Source: Fragilaria crotonensis (taxonomy: Eukaryota; Bacillariophyta; Fragilariophyceae; Fragilariales; Fragilariaceae). From it: DNA of 53,515 nt. The notes beneath the pieces were generated by a model that searched no databases, was not told where the DNA came from, and saw only the letters and a program-made list of their open reading frames with translations. Position numbers and translations under genes: made by a program. The stretch is from contig JAKSYS010000429.1 in assembly GCA_022925895.1 (NCBI GenBank), forward strand, positions 1 through 53,515, read 5' to 3'. Shown here one piece after another: positions 44,554 through 53,515 of this stretch. Position 1 is the first letter of the stretch, and every line of letters begins with the position of its first letter.

Positions 44554-45019
44554 GGCCGTAGCGCCAAGCCACAGTTCCACCTAGTTCGTCTGTTGTGTGG
44601 AGTGTTGAGAAACGAGAGACGAAGCTAAATTGTTTCTGACTTCGCAAGTTGGATGGTGGTGGAGGGCGGAGGTGATGACATGACAGATCAGGGTCTGATG
44701 GTCAGATACGAATCTACCGTAGTACTCGTAGTACATAGACTACTAGTAGATTGATTTTATGAACATCATATAATTCTTACGACGTATTTTGGTATTACAG
44801 TTTTGGAACTGTACGGTCATGTGACAGTCATGTATCATAGGACACATGCATACTGCGTACGGGCCATATGACATATCATCATACGTCGTACGTGCTGTGT
44901 GATGTGTGATGTGTGATGATGTGATGATGTGATGATGTGATGATTGATGGTTGATGATGTATGAACTATGAACGGTTCGTTTGCAGATCAGGGCTCTCCG
45001 AGCCGTGGGTGGACTCCTT
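44554..45019. other. Low-complexity intergenic sequence
   Basis: Contains CATATGACATATCAT-type AT repeats and, at 44897-44917, three tandem GTGTGAT heptamers that turn into an 8-bp GATGTGAT series up to about 44945. No gene. Confidence 0.6.
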
Positions 45020-45998
45020 GTCAGCAGTCAGCAGTCAGCAGTCAGCAGTCAGCAGTCAGCAGTCAGCAGTCAGCAGTCAGCAGTCAGCAGTCAGCAGTCA
45101 GCAGTCAGCAGTCAGCAGTCAGCAGTCAGCAGTCAGCAGTCAGCAGTCAGCAGTCAGCAGTCAGCAGTCAGCAGTCAGCAGTCAGCAGTCAGCAGTCAGC
45201 AGTCAGCAGTCAGCAGTCAGCAGTCAGCAGTCAGCAGTCAGCAGTCAGCAGTCAGCAGTCAGCAGTCAGCAGTCAGCAGTCAGCAGTCAGCAGTCAGCAG
45301 TCAGCAGTCAGCAGTCAGCAGTCAGCAGTCAGCAGTCAGCAGTCAGCAGTCAGCAGTCAGCAGTCAGCAGTCAGCAGTCAGCAGTCAGCAGTCAGCAGTC
45401 AGCAGTCAGCAGTCAGCAGTCAGCAGTCAGCAGTCAGCGTCAGCAGTCAGCAGTCAGCAGTCAGCAGTCAGCAGTCAGCAGTCAGCAGTCAGCAGTCAGC
45501 AGTCAGCAGTCAGCAGTCAGCAGTCAGCAGTCAGCAGTCAGCAGTCAGCAGTCAGCAGTCAGCAGTCAGCAGTCAGCAGTCAGCAGTCAGCAGTCAGCAG
45601 TCAGCAGTCAGCAGTCAGCAGTCAGCAGTCAGCAGTCAGCAGTCAGCAGTCAGCAGTCAGCAGTCAGCGGTCAGCGGTCAGCAGTCAGCAGTCAGCAGTC
45701 AGCAGTCAGCGGTCAGCAGTCAGCAGTCAGCGGTCAGCAGTCAGCAGTCAGCAGTCAGCAGTCAGCAGTCAGCAGTCAGCAGTCAGCAGTCAGCAGTCAG
45801 CAGTCAGCAGTCAGCAGTCAGCAGTCAGCAGTCAGCAGTCAGCAGTCAGCAGTCAGCAGTCAGCAGTCAGCAGTCAGCAGTCAGCAGTCAGCAGACAGCA
45901 TTCATCATCCAGCAGTCAGCAGTCAGCAGTCAGCAGTCAGCAGTCAGCAGTCAGCAGTCAGCAGTCAGCAGTCAGCAGTCAGCAGTCAGCAGTCAGCA
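45020..45998 (+). repeat. Heptanucleotide minisatellite (GTCAGCA)n, about 140 copies
   Basis: 979 bp of near-perfect 7-bp repeats. Breaks: a 6-bp unit at 45433-45438, four G-variant units (GTCAGCG) clustered between 45663 and 45733, and a degenerate patch at 45893-45911. Because seven is not a multiple of three, all three plus frames read the same heptapeptide (QQSAVSS) without a stop, giving spurious long open frames. Confidence 0.98.
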
Positions 45999-46331
45999 TG
46001 ATCCGATATCGAATGGTACGCGTACTCAAAGGATATACATGCAATGGTTGTCATTATCATTATTTGCGAATACAACTGCGCTATCAGATATCCATTGGAG
46101 ACCCTTCAGCGCACCAAACATAAGCGTTTGCTCCAATAAATTGCATCCAAGCTCCCATGTTTCGTCATGCTACGTCTCACTTAGTGTTCGACAACGGACG
46201 CTACACCCTAAGAATAAATGCATTAAGTACCTACCTATAGTGAGAAACAAGATACCAGAAGCAATCGATAACGAGAGAATCATCTCTTTTGGAACGCTAA
46301 AAGAAATCAAATTTATGAACGGCCAATTGCG
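45999..46331. other. Intergenic after the minisatellite
   Basis: 333 bp without a recognisable gene; the open frame through it is only the runaway extension of the repeat frame. Confidence 0.5.
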
Positions 46332-47996
46332 TCACAACGATTGGTCTCCAGCTGCCCGAACAATTATACAAGAGCAGGTGGCAACAACAAAGATGAAAAG
46401 CAAGGAAAGCCATTTGCTCCCGTGCTGTGAGACGACATGTACATGATTCAGCTTACAATTCGTCATTGTGGACGTAGACATCGCTGATTTCGCCTCCAAT
46501 TTCTCTAAAATACGCAACATTTCGCCCTTCCATTCACATTTTGCAAGGCATGGAATGCTTATGAGCTCGCGCAACTGCTCTACAGAGCGACCCCAGGATG
46601 CAGTGCCGCGCAACAGTGTCCGAGGGTCACCTTCGCCACCATAAAGTGCCCTTGCAAGTTCCTCAATTGTCCATTGTGGATACGGCCGTTCCATCAACTC
46701 CAAAAAACTTCCCTTGGTGAGTGAACCCTCTGTCAAAACTTCACAGAACCAACCAGCAAGGGCCGTGCTGTTTGTAATGTGGCGTATTCCCTTCGTCCCA
46801 AATGCCGTATTATTCTTTCGATCGAGTTCTGTGCAGGGTTTGCGAGGAGAAGTCACTCGCATAGTCAGTGTCGATCCTGGAACACAGTACACGTCACCAA
46901 GACAAATGTCGCCCGGTATGTCGAGAATCACTTGTTCTCCGAAGCACGGGTCTATCAGGGCATCAATATCAGTATTGGGAAAGCCCCTGAACTTCTCCCT
47001 TTGCACACGTCGATATGCCTGAATCGATTGCAAGAGGACTGCCCGTTCCGATTTGTTTGTGATGAAGCCCTCGGTATCGTACATTTGCCAAAACGAATGA
47101 CCCACCATGCCTTGCTCCGGGACGAAACGGGCTTCTGGAACTTGAGCACGAGGCATCCTATCCTTGCTTTCCGGACCACGTCCGTAAAGGCCTAGGACAG
47201 ATGCCACAGTCCGATCACTTTTACCATCAAGGCTATCAAGGTAAGCAATCGGCAGCCTTTTCTCTTTCTCTTGACGTTGAAGCTTACGGAGAATCGTACC
47301 CCAATTGGAATGTGATAAAAAGGGAATTCCTAGCAGCTCTTCCAACTCAGATAGAGTACGACCCCATGATGGCTTCCGTCGGAAGGAGGGGTCATAGTCT
47401 TCTCCAAATATGGCTGTATCTAGCTCTCGTAGCGACCACTGTGGCAGGGGCCGTTCCACTAATGTGATTTCGCTTCCATCACGCATGCTTCCTTCGCGAA
47501 GCACTGCACAGAACCTGCCAACCATGGCCCCTCGAGTTGCTATCCGCGGAAATGAGACTCTCAACTTGAGAGTCGATCCAGCAACTTCAAGCACATCGCC
47601 GAGACACACATTGCTATCTTTGACATGCACTGTCATGTGTTTTTCAGAGCGAGGATAGGGAAAAATGTCGTCATCTGTACACGGACTGTTTGCGACATCA
47701 GAGTGTCCCACTTGACTGAATTTTTCGATAGGGTGTAAGACAATCATTCGATCACTTATCGGAGACCTGACTTGGGTTTCGTCCGAATGAGTGTGCACAA
47801 AACTGCCGCCAACCAGACCTTGGGGAGGAACTATGAAGCTCGCAGATAGTTGGCAACGGCCCAGGCATGACTTGTCACGGTGCTCCACATGGGCGCATGA
47901 TCCCAGTACCTTTTGCAACTTGGAAAGGCGATCGACAACTTCATCCTCCTCTGCGGAAAGAAAGACCACATCTCGTTGAATAGGCTTGGGAGCCAT
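46332..47996 (-). CDS. Tandem MOSC-like domain protein with C-terminal membrane anchor
   Basis: 554 residues from the ATG at 47994-47996. Two related halves each contain a MOSC-type core: first CLGDVLEVAGSTLKLRVSFP with GRFCAVLREGSM and LVERPLPQWSL; second CLGDVYCVPGSTLTMRVTSP with GWFCEVLTEGSL and LMERPYPQWTI, each followed by a WGR helix. MOSC domains (YiiM, molybdenum cofactor sulfurase C-terminus) carry molybdenum- or sulfur-linked chemistry on a conserved Cys. The second half keeps a Cys after the core strand (RKPCTEL); the first half lacks that loop, so it may be inactive. The C-terminus (WLSLLFIFVVATCSCIIV) is a tail anchor. The internal duplication is clear; the reaction is not. Upstream lies the 221-bp palindrome. 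Confidence 0.7.
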   Translation of the reverse strand: MAPKPIQRDVVFLSAEEDEVVDRLSKLQKVLGSCAHVEHRDKSCLGRCQLSASFIVPPQGLVGGSFVHTHSDETQVRSPISDRMIVLHPIEKFSQVGHSDVANSPCTDDDIFPYPRSEKHMTVHVKDSNVCLGDVLEVAGSTLKLRVSFPRIATRGAMVGRFCAVLREGSMRDGSEITLVERPLPQWSLRELDTAIFGEDYDPSFRRKPSWGRTLSELEELLGIPFLSHSNWGTILRKLQRQEKEKRLPIAYLDSLDGKSDRTVASVLGLYGRGPESKDRMPRAQVPEARFVPEQGMVGHSFWQMYDTEGFITNKSERAVLLQSIQAYRRVQREKFRGFPNTDIDALIDPCFGEQVILDIPGDICLGDVYCVPGSTLTMRVTSPRKPCTELDRKNNTAFGTKGIRHITNSTALAGWFCEVLTEGSLTKGSFLELMERPYPQWTIEELARALYGGEGDPRTLLRGTASWGRSVEQLRELISIPCLAKCEWKGEMLRILEKLEAKSAMSTSTMTNCKLNHVHVVSQHGSKWLSLLFIFVVATCSCIIVRAAGDQSL

Positions 47997-48983
47997 CGCC
48001 ACCAGTTGTTGGGTGACGATATATGAGAGGGAAGTGTTTCATGACGCGTCCGTCACACTGCTCAACAAAAAACATCACATGACTCATGACTGCACAAGGC
48101 ACATGATGATAACGTGTTCAAATGTCTCGTGTCGTGTTAATGAAAAAAGTGAAGAGTATATAGAATTTTTATGATTCTACCTCTTTGAGGATAATAAATA
48201 AACCAAAAAAATTGTGGCGGGGTGCGTTTGCTTTCAAAGTGTCTTGTCAAGGCGACATGAAAGGCGTCACGGTAGCGGGATTTGTGTCAGGTACGACTCG
48301 ACTGATTCGATTTGATCCACTATGCCGAACTGGCTGTGTCCTATGGCTAGCTGTGACTGCTGACACAATAGCGACCAAAGGAATTATGACCGACGATGAC
48401 CGAAAATTAGAAACGGCCCTAGTTTTGCACCCAGCCGAGTTAACTGTTAACCCGTGTAATGGTGGCTTCCTATAGGCTATACGAAGCCACCATTACACGG
48501 GTTAACAGTTAACTCGGCTGGGTGCAAAACTAGGGCCGTTTCCAATTTTCGGTCATCCTCGGTCATAATTCCTTTGGTCGCTATTGATGCTGCACCACTC
48601 CAGAACAACCCGGAGAGCCACAGCATGACCGAGGTCCCAGGTATCCTGGCATCTGCAATCTGCACCCTCTTGGGAGGTCATGCAGTCCACAGTCCACGAA
48701 GTACCAGGTACAGAACCTTGAGTCTCTTTGCAGTGTTCAGGACATTGACGACATTTGATGTTTGTCAAAAGACATCTGTAAACGAGACCGACAACCGTCA
48801 CTTAATGAGTTTCGGTCACGTCGATAGGGCTTATGTCTGCGTTGGGCTTTTGCGACGGTCTCAGCACATACTGAGGCAACAGTCTTGAACCAAGGGCTTT
48901 GCTTCGTTTCGTTAGGTTTCTTTCAAGTGGTGCAGTTGTTCATTGAGGTGCTTTTGCTAGAGGGATACGCGTATTGCTAGACG
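47997..48983. promoter_or_regulatory. Divergent intergenic region holding a foldback
   Basis: 987 bp between the MOSC gene (minus) and the one-pass membrane protein gene (plus). Apart from the palindrome at 48366-48586 no gene is seen. Small open frames in the two arms are mirror images of each other and not evidence of coding. Confidence 0.5.
48366..48586. repeat. 221-bp near-perfect palindrome (foldback)
   Basis: Two arms of about 110 bp meet at 48476 with essentially no spacer (CTATAGGCTATAC at the centre). Only a few mismatches are visible: CGACGATG versus CGAGGATG, AAAATTAG versus AAAATTGG, and one beside the centre. Outer ends are CAATAGCG and CGCTATTG. Each arm includes GTTAAC.GTTAAC. 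Weaker similarity extends further out on both sides, with indels. This is the structure of a foldback or MITE-like element, or of an inverted duplication. Confidence 0.95.
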
Positions 48984-49736
48984 ATGACCACTATCGCACA
49001 AAGTCAAGGACAGTCTGTTCGGTCCCTCCAGTCCGATGCTTCCTCAAGCCAACGGGTAACACTTCAACGGGAGGCTATGGAATATGACCGCCGTCAGATT
49101 CGTCGCCACTTGACTGAGAAACTAAGAGAACGAGGAATCGATCCTGAAGTCGAAATTGTCGACATTGAAAGCGAGTGGGATGATGAGGGGACAGTCTATG
49201 ATGACACAGAATTTTTCCCCTGGAAACAGCGCGACGCCGCAGTACAAGCCGCTGCTGTGGGTGGCCAAACAGAAGGAAGAATGGAAGGATTTGATTCTCT
49301 GGAGCGTGCCCTTCATGCGCACCAGCACCAGATTCACTACGGCCGTGGGCGCGGTTTCGGATGGTCGAAGCAATCGGACGCTGGTCGTAGTTTGTTGGCC
49401 ACACAGCAAAAGTTGCAAGCTATGCGTCAAGTTTCAGATTGGACTAGTTTCCGAGACCTTTCCCAATCGACTGATCATGGTGGTATTGGTTCTGATGAGA
49501 TGGCCGCCGCCAATGATGAGGTCCATCAGCACCATGCCGCTCAGACTCGAAAGAGTGCATGGCGTATTAAGCTGTGCAGCACCCTCTTGGTGTTGCTTGC
49601 GATCGGAACTACAATAGGCATAGCCTATTTCATCGAGACGCTGAAGGTAGACTCATTCCAGGGCTACGCTGACGTCGGTAGCAAAGAAAGCGGTGATTCG
49701 ACCGCAGCAAGTGGCTCCCTAGCTGCTCCTCAGTGA
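48984..49736 (+). CDS. One-pass membrane protein of unknown function
   Basis: 250 residues from the ATG at 48984. The first 190 residues are hydrophilic and mostly charged (EYDRRQIRRHLTEKLRERGI, then DIESEWDDEGTVYDDTEFFP) with a His/Gly-rich patch (HAHQHQIHYGRGRGFGW). One clear membrane helix (IKLCSTLLVLLAIGTTIGIA) lies at about residues 198-217, with a short tail after it. No signal peptide at the start, so it is probably a type II or tail-proximal anchor with the long part in the cytosol. I do not recognise the family. Confidence 0.6.
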   Translation: MTTIAQSQGQSVRSLQSDASSSQRVTLQREAMEYDRRQIRRHLTEKLRERGIDPEVEIVDIESEWDDEGTVYDDTEFFPWKQRDAAVQAAAVGGQTEGRMEGFDSLERALHAHQHQIHYGRGRGFGWSKQSDAGRSLLATQQKLQAMRQVSDWTSFRDLSQSTDHGGIGSDEMAAANDEVHQHHAAQTRKSAWRIKLCSTLLVLLAIGTTIGIAYFIETLKVDSFQGYADVGSKESGDSTAASGSLAAPQ

Positions 49737-50058
49737 GGGCCATAGATGTAGAATTATCCAGTAGTTTATGCTATCGCGACCTTGAGGGTCCAATGTTTTT
49801 GCCTACATAGTTGGCAGTCTGGAGGCAGATACAATCCAGGCGGCGACTGTGTACATGGAAGGGTCGTGTGCAACGTGAATCGAACTTGGCGGCACCATAT
49901 ATATGTATTTTATTCCCAAGTTTTAAAGCCCAGAAAAGAGTCACCAGAAACTAGTCATCACGTACTCCAGCAAGTTCGTTGGTGTGTGTGTGTACCTAGA
50001 ATTAATCGTCGAGTCAGCAACTCATGATAGCTTCTATACCAGCAACGCTTGTTATGCT
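49737..50058. other. Intergenic between convergent genes
   Basis: 322 bp between two stop codons; nothing recognisable except short GTGT runs near 49983. Confidence 0.5.
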
Positions 50059-51561
50059 CTACTTCAATTTGTGCGATTTTCGATACTGCTCGCTTGCTTC
50101 CTTTCGGGTTGGAATGAGATTGCTTAAATTCCAAGACGACGACAGCCACAGTAGTGAGGCGCCGGTGGACAAGATAGACAGTTGTTGCAGGCCGAAGTTA
50201 CCAAAGACTCCAGTCAGAGCTGATAGAGAAAGGCTCATCATGGATTTTCCCAGTCGATAGGCCAGAACTCCAACAACTTCCTTTCCAACATATCGACTCT
50301 CAAAATCAAGGGGTACGTAGACCATCTCATCCAGCATACGGCGGGCCGAATACTCCAAGGTCTTCATTGTTAAAAGGCAAGCGCTGATGATGTAGAGCGA
50401 TGGATCAGTCCGAGTGGATTGAAATCCAGAGAAACAAACCATGATCATGGGCAAGATCCGCCACAGAACACGAGGTTCCAGCACTTGCATGAGCGCAGGC
50501 AGGCAACCAAACTGCAAGGTCATTGTGCACACATTGATGAGAGCAAAGAATTTTCCCATCCACCCAGCCCGATCTGCATCGTTAGGAATGGCGGAACTGA
50601 GTTTTACCACAAAGCAAACGTTTAGGAGAGCTGCCAACCCTTGCGATGCGAGGACTTCAATGAAGAGCGCCCGCAGAGTTGGAACGCGTTGAAAGAGATG
50701 CGTCGCCTTTTCGATCAAACCCATGTCACTCGTTTTGGATTCAATGTCCTTCTTGTGCTGTACAGCATACTCATCAGAAGGGTCAAATCCATTGCGCTCA
50801 GCGATCGTGTAAGCCGTCGATGTCGCAATTACGCTTAAGATCATCATGACGCCAGTTCCAAAGACAGCACCAGCAAGGCCAAGCTTACCCACGACAAGAG
50901 ATACGTTGAGGCCGGCCAGGGCTGACGTGATGGACGTCAAACCAGAGATTGGAGCAAACCACTTCGAGCTTTGTTCCGGAGTCAAGATACTTGACATGAA
51001 TGACCAGTATTGGCTGGTAATGAGTTGTACATAGCTCTCGCGAAAGACAAATAGAGGTCCAGAGATGAATTTGACGAGAGGGACCGAAAATAGAGTAAGG
51101 GTTGAATCTTGTAGCGTGCGAATGGAAGCCGCAGCCGCGAATAGAATTGTAGCACTGGACAAGGTTGTTGTTGTCAGTGCTCCTCGAGGGCCGTAGTGAT
51201 CCAGAAGCCAAGTGTATCCCATCAGCAAGACCAGCGACAAAGGAGACACAAATGTCATTGCAAGAGGAAATGCCGCGTGAGACTGGTAGCCAGTCTTGGA
51301 CGACGTGAAGAGCGCAATGGTAGAGGGTCGCGCGAAGGAGTATCCCAAATAATGCAATGACATGGCGATCGCCATGCATAGAACTGCCCGTGGTTTGGCA
51401 GATAGTCCTAGGAAAGTCGGTGATTCGTCAATCATCGAGTCAACGGCAACGGATGAGGCAACGGCTGCCTCTGCCATGACTACCGCACCTCCTCTTGCGA
51501 CATGAAAAGCGGTCTGAAGAGCCGGTATAGTGGCAGCGATCGATACAGTTGCGATGGTCAT
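50059..51561 (-). CDS. TLC/NTT-like multipass carrier, probably plastid
   Basis: 500 residues from the ATG at 51559-51561. The start MTIATVSIAATIPALQTAF then HVARGG has the shape of a signal peptide plus ASAFAP-type plastid motif. About 10-12 hydrophobic segments follow. Near the C-terminus MVYVPLDFE, then RYVGKEVVGVLAYRLGKSMM, resembles the block of the ATP/ADP carrier (TLC) family in which charged residues precede a GxRxGK-like run. Diatom plastids import nucleotides with NTT carriers of this family, but sequence similarity elsewhere is weak, and a general MFS carrier is a real alternative. The substrate cannot be inferred. A 28-bp perfect palindrome sits 214 bp upstream. Confidence 0.6.
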   Translation of the reverse strand: MTIATVSIAATIPALQTAFHVARGGAVVMAEAAVASSVAVDSMIDESPTFLGLSAKPRAVLCMAIAMSLHYLGYSFARPSTIALFTSSKTGYQSHAAFPLAMTFVSPLSLVLLMGYTWLLDHYGPRGALTTTTLSSATILFAAAASIRTLQDSTLTLFSVPLVKFISGPLFVFRESYVQLITSQYWSFMSSILTPEQSSKWFAPISGLTSITSALAGLNVSLVVGKLGLAGAVFGTGVMMILSVIATSTAYTIAERNGFDPSDEYAVQHKKDIESKTSDMGLIEKATHLFQRVPTLRALFIEVLASQGLAALLNVCFVVKLSSAIPNDADRAGWMGKFFALINVCTMTLQFGCLPALMQVLEPRVLWRILPMIMVCFSGFQSTRTDPSLYIISACLLTMKTLEYSARRMLDEMVYVPLDFESRYVGKEVVGVLAYRLGKSMMSLSLSALTGVFGNFGLQQLSILSTGASLLWLSSSWNLSNLIPTRKEASEQYRKSHKLK

Positions 51562-51774
51562 GTTTAAACTCACAGCTCACACGACCACCTTGACGCCACC
51601 GATCCAATTCAAGAAATCAGAAGTGAAGTTCATTGGATGTTAAACGTCAGAAAATCAGTGGTGCCAGTGATGTCTTCGCCTTTCCGTGAAGATTTCGAGG
51701 ACAGGCCGGCGTGTCTGTCTGTGAGTCGTGAGTGCTCACTATTGTTCTGTATGTTTAATTGGTGTTTAATACAA

Positions 51775-51802
51775 GCTGTTTAATACAGCTGTATTAAACA
51801 GC
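51775..51802. promoter_or_regulatory. 28-bp perfect palindrome upstream of the carrier gene
   Basis: GCTGTTTAATACAG is followed at once by its exact reverse complement, with no spacer. A partial copy of the half-site (GTGTTTAATACAAG) lies just to the left. It could be a dimer-binding site or a cruciform; function unproved. Confidence 0.6.
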
Positions 51803-51837
51803 CCTCGCCCAATTTGTATTTTATAATTGTACTAGTG

Positions 51838-52774
51838 GGTACTCGCATAAACATAGTACCTGGACAAGTAAAATTATTCGTTGTGTCGGGACACTTCATA
51901 CACAACTTCTAACGGCACCAAATTGTAGATCTCATGAAAGGCTTTCTTTTCAGCTACTCAAAGCCGTGATACAATATCTATTGATGGAGTTATGAGTGGT
52001 CTAATTTTATTTTTCGAGATTTTTTTAAACATAGTACCTGGACTTTCAGTCACTAGTGTGGCAAATTGAGTCCCTTTTGACAATGTCAAGTTGGAACAAG
52101 TTTTTTTTCACGTTACAAATACATGTATATCACAAGGGCCTATTCTACAGTTGTGCCATCTTGAAATTTATGTATTCAGCAATAAATACATTCGGATTGG
52201 CATTGAGATGGACAGCAGTAAAATTTCGAAGTTCGTAATGAAACTCTTGCTTTGTATGCGATTAAATTAGTAGCATGCAATTTTTTGTATGAAACATATG
52301 GAAAGTGCCGTAGGATTAAAATATTGCGACGTTGACGCACTTCAATGTTCAAAATTGACTTTGACCATGTTGATTTTGCAGTGGCCGTCAGAAATGCAAA
52401 AGTAAGTTATGTGACTGCAAATTCGACCGGACATTAGAATACCGGCATACTAACAAGTACTAACAGTGTCAAAGAACCACTACTGTCGTTCTTTGCATCT
52501 GTTGACATGATACAAAAATGTGCAATTAAATTACGAAGCAAAACTTTACATTCCCCAAAAAAATCCAAAATTTTAACTCGCCGCATCTTTTGAACTGTCC
52601 CACCTCACCACAAACAAGCTACAGTAACCCCATATGTTTGAGGGCATAGTACAATTCTCTAGTTACTGAAATGCACAATCTCCGTGCATGAATGTGGTGA
52701 AATGAGTGGTTTCAAAATCCGTCCAGCTACTCTCGTAATTTTGGTCGTCCAGAGACTATGTTTATGCGAGTACC
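51838..52774. mobile_element. 937-bp non-coding element with terminal inverted repeats
   Basis: The left end GGTACTCGCATAAACATAGT, then ACCTGGAC, is matched in inverse orientation at 52747-52774 with 26 of 28 bases; similarity continues inward (AAGTAAAATTA versus GACCAAAATTA). The interior is AT-rich and has no open frame worth calling. A direct partial copy of the end (AAACATAGTACCTGGAC) sits inside near 52026. This is the form of a non-autonomous DNA transposon (MITE-like). I see no clear target-site duplication, so the outer limits could shift by a few bases. Confidence 0.65.
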
Positions 52775-53515
52775 TCACATTTGATCGGAGTGTCTACTAC
52801 AGGAAACTGGACGTACAGTACCCCCAACCTGGTCGTACTCCGTACCACTACTTTTTTCCCCTACAGTATGCAGTACCATGGTATCAACGTAGGAAACTTC
52901 ATGAAGTACAGTACCAGCTACTTATCATGCCCCAGTATTGCAGTTCATCGCACGGTATATTTTACAGTAGCATTTGTCAAGCAACCTGTTCACAGCAAAT
53001 TCAATGAGTATTCCATCCAGTAACTTTGAATTCGTACAGTATTGTAGTTCAGTAACGTAACACACTGTCGTTTCAACATAAATTACCGTCCGTTTATGTA
53101 CTGTAGACCTGTAGTACATGTAATCCACGTAACAGTGCAACAGTACCCCAGAGTGGTCATACTCCGTAACAGACGGACGCACGCACACAATTAATTTATA
53201 ATATAGTAGGATAATTGTATAATTGAAAAGAACGTTAGGGATAAGGTTAAACTATAGTGTATACAGTGCAGTCGTAAACTGCAGTACTACTCCCAGTTTT
53301 GTAGTCTCTTTATCTGCCTTATTTTGTAGTACCAGTAAGCTGCATTCATCTCGTTGTTCATCATTCTCACGAGTACACGAACTTGCTGTCAGACTCCGCT
53401 CGGACTCCGAGCGGCCGGAGTCTGTTAAAGTACAAGTTGTCCTCCGAGTACTCAGTACACCGAGACTGTCCATTCGCTGTTGAGAAATGACGGTCGTAGA
53501 GCATCATGGACGGTC
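52775..53515. other. Non-coding right end, GTAC-rich with direct repeats
   Basis: No supported gene. An approximately 35-bp sequence containing TACCCC, GGTC.TACTCCGTA occurs at 52816-52850 and again at 53140-53172. GTAC words are frequent. The end contains the hairpin at 53390-53424. Confidence 0.5.
53390..53424. repeat. GC-rich hairpin
   Basis: CAGACTCCG and its complement CGGAGTCTG enclose a smaller inverted repeat (GCTCGG..CCGAGC). The predicted stem is strong against the AT-rich flank. Role unknown. Confidence 0.5.

Noticed and set aside
45020-45998. Telomere or CRISPR array
   Set aside because: The unit is not a TTAGGG-type repeat and has no spacer/repeat alternation; it is a simple minisatellite with genes on both sides.
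44961-46446. Three long plus-strand open frames (346-492 codons) reading QQSAVSS repeats
   Set aside because: They are a property of a 7-bp tandem repeat without stops in any forward frame. They begin and end in unrelated sequence and show no gene features.
48185-48665. Two similar small proteins on opposite strands (ending HPAELTVNPCNGG)
   Set aside because: They are the same DNA read from both arms of the palindrome, so similarity is no evidence of coding.

Overview
The window looks like nuclear DNA of a diatom, most likely a pennate one. Several predicted proteins open with a signal peptide followed by an ASAFAP-like plastid-entry motif with Phe at the cleavage site: both coproporphyrinogen oxidases, a PPR protein, a DUF2358-like protein and a TLC-like carrier. 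Introns are few, short (61-115 bp) and GT..AG. Neighbouring genes lie on both strands and are tightly packed. There are no operons, Shine-Dalgarno sites or tRNA genes that I can see. I do not name a species.

Layout. 1-6411 (minus): the 5' part of a decayed LTR retrotransposon, with a candidate 5' LTR at 6175-6411, about 5 kb of frame-broken coding sequence, and a Gag-like domain near the left edge. 6784-10932 (plus): an N-terminal multipass membrane region followed by a long Lys/Arg/Ser/Asp-rich tail with eight 120-bp (40-aa) repeats; a fossil of the same repeats continues past the stop. 11768-20037: a sphingolipid-type desaturase, a SETD3/LSMT-like methyltransferase, and a very long HEAT-like protein of the FOCAD/RST1 family. 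20523-26564: a candidate CENP-K kinetochore protein, a leishmanolysin-like protein that has lost its zinc ligands, and a PHD-finger protein. 27265-30450: tandem coproporphyrinogen III oxidase genes. 30733-39637: a helical protein, LSm5, an EndoG/EXOG-type nuclease, a plastid PPR protein and a plastid DUF2358-like protein. 41642-51561: an HNH-like Zn-motif protein, a SMYD-like SET protein, a 979-bp heptamer minisatellite, a tandem-MOSC protein, a 221-bp perfect-centre palindrome, a one-pass membrane protein and a TLC-like plastid carrier. The right end is non-coding and holds a 937-bp element with terminal inverted repeats.

How the genes relate. There is no single pathway. Themes are plastid biogenesis (heme/chlorophyll synthesis, PPR, carrier), protein lysine methylation (two SET proteins), RNA handling (LSm5; FOCAD/RST1 homologues act with the SKI-exosome) and chromosome segregation (CENP-K).

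A caution for every reader: at least a dozen single-base frame changes break otherwise conserved genes, several of them in G or C runs. In one case the intact tandem paralogue shows the expected run length. This points to consensus indel errors, or less likely to widespread pseudogenes; coordinates below span the whole inferred gene rather than one open frame.
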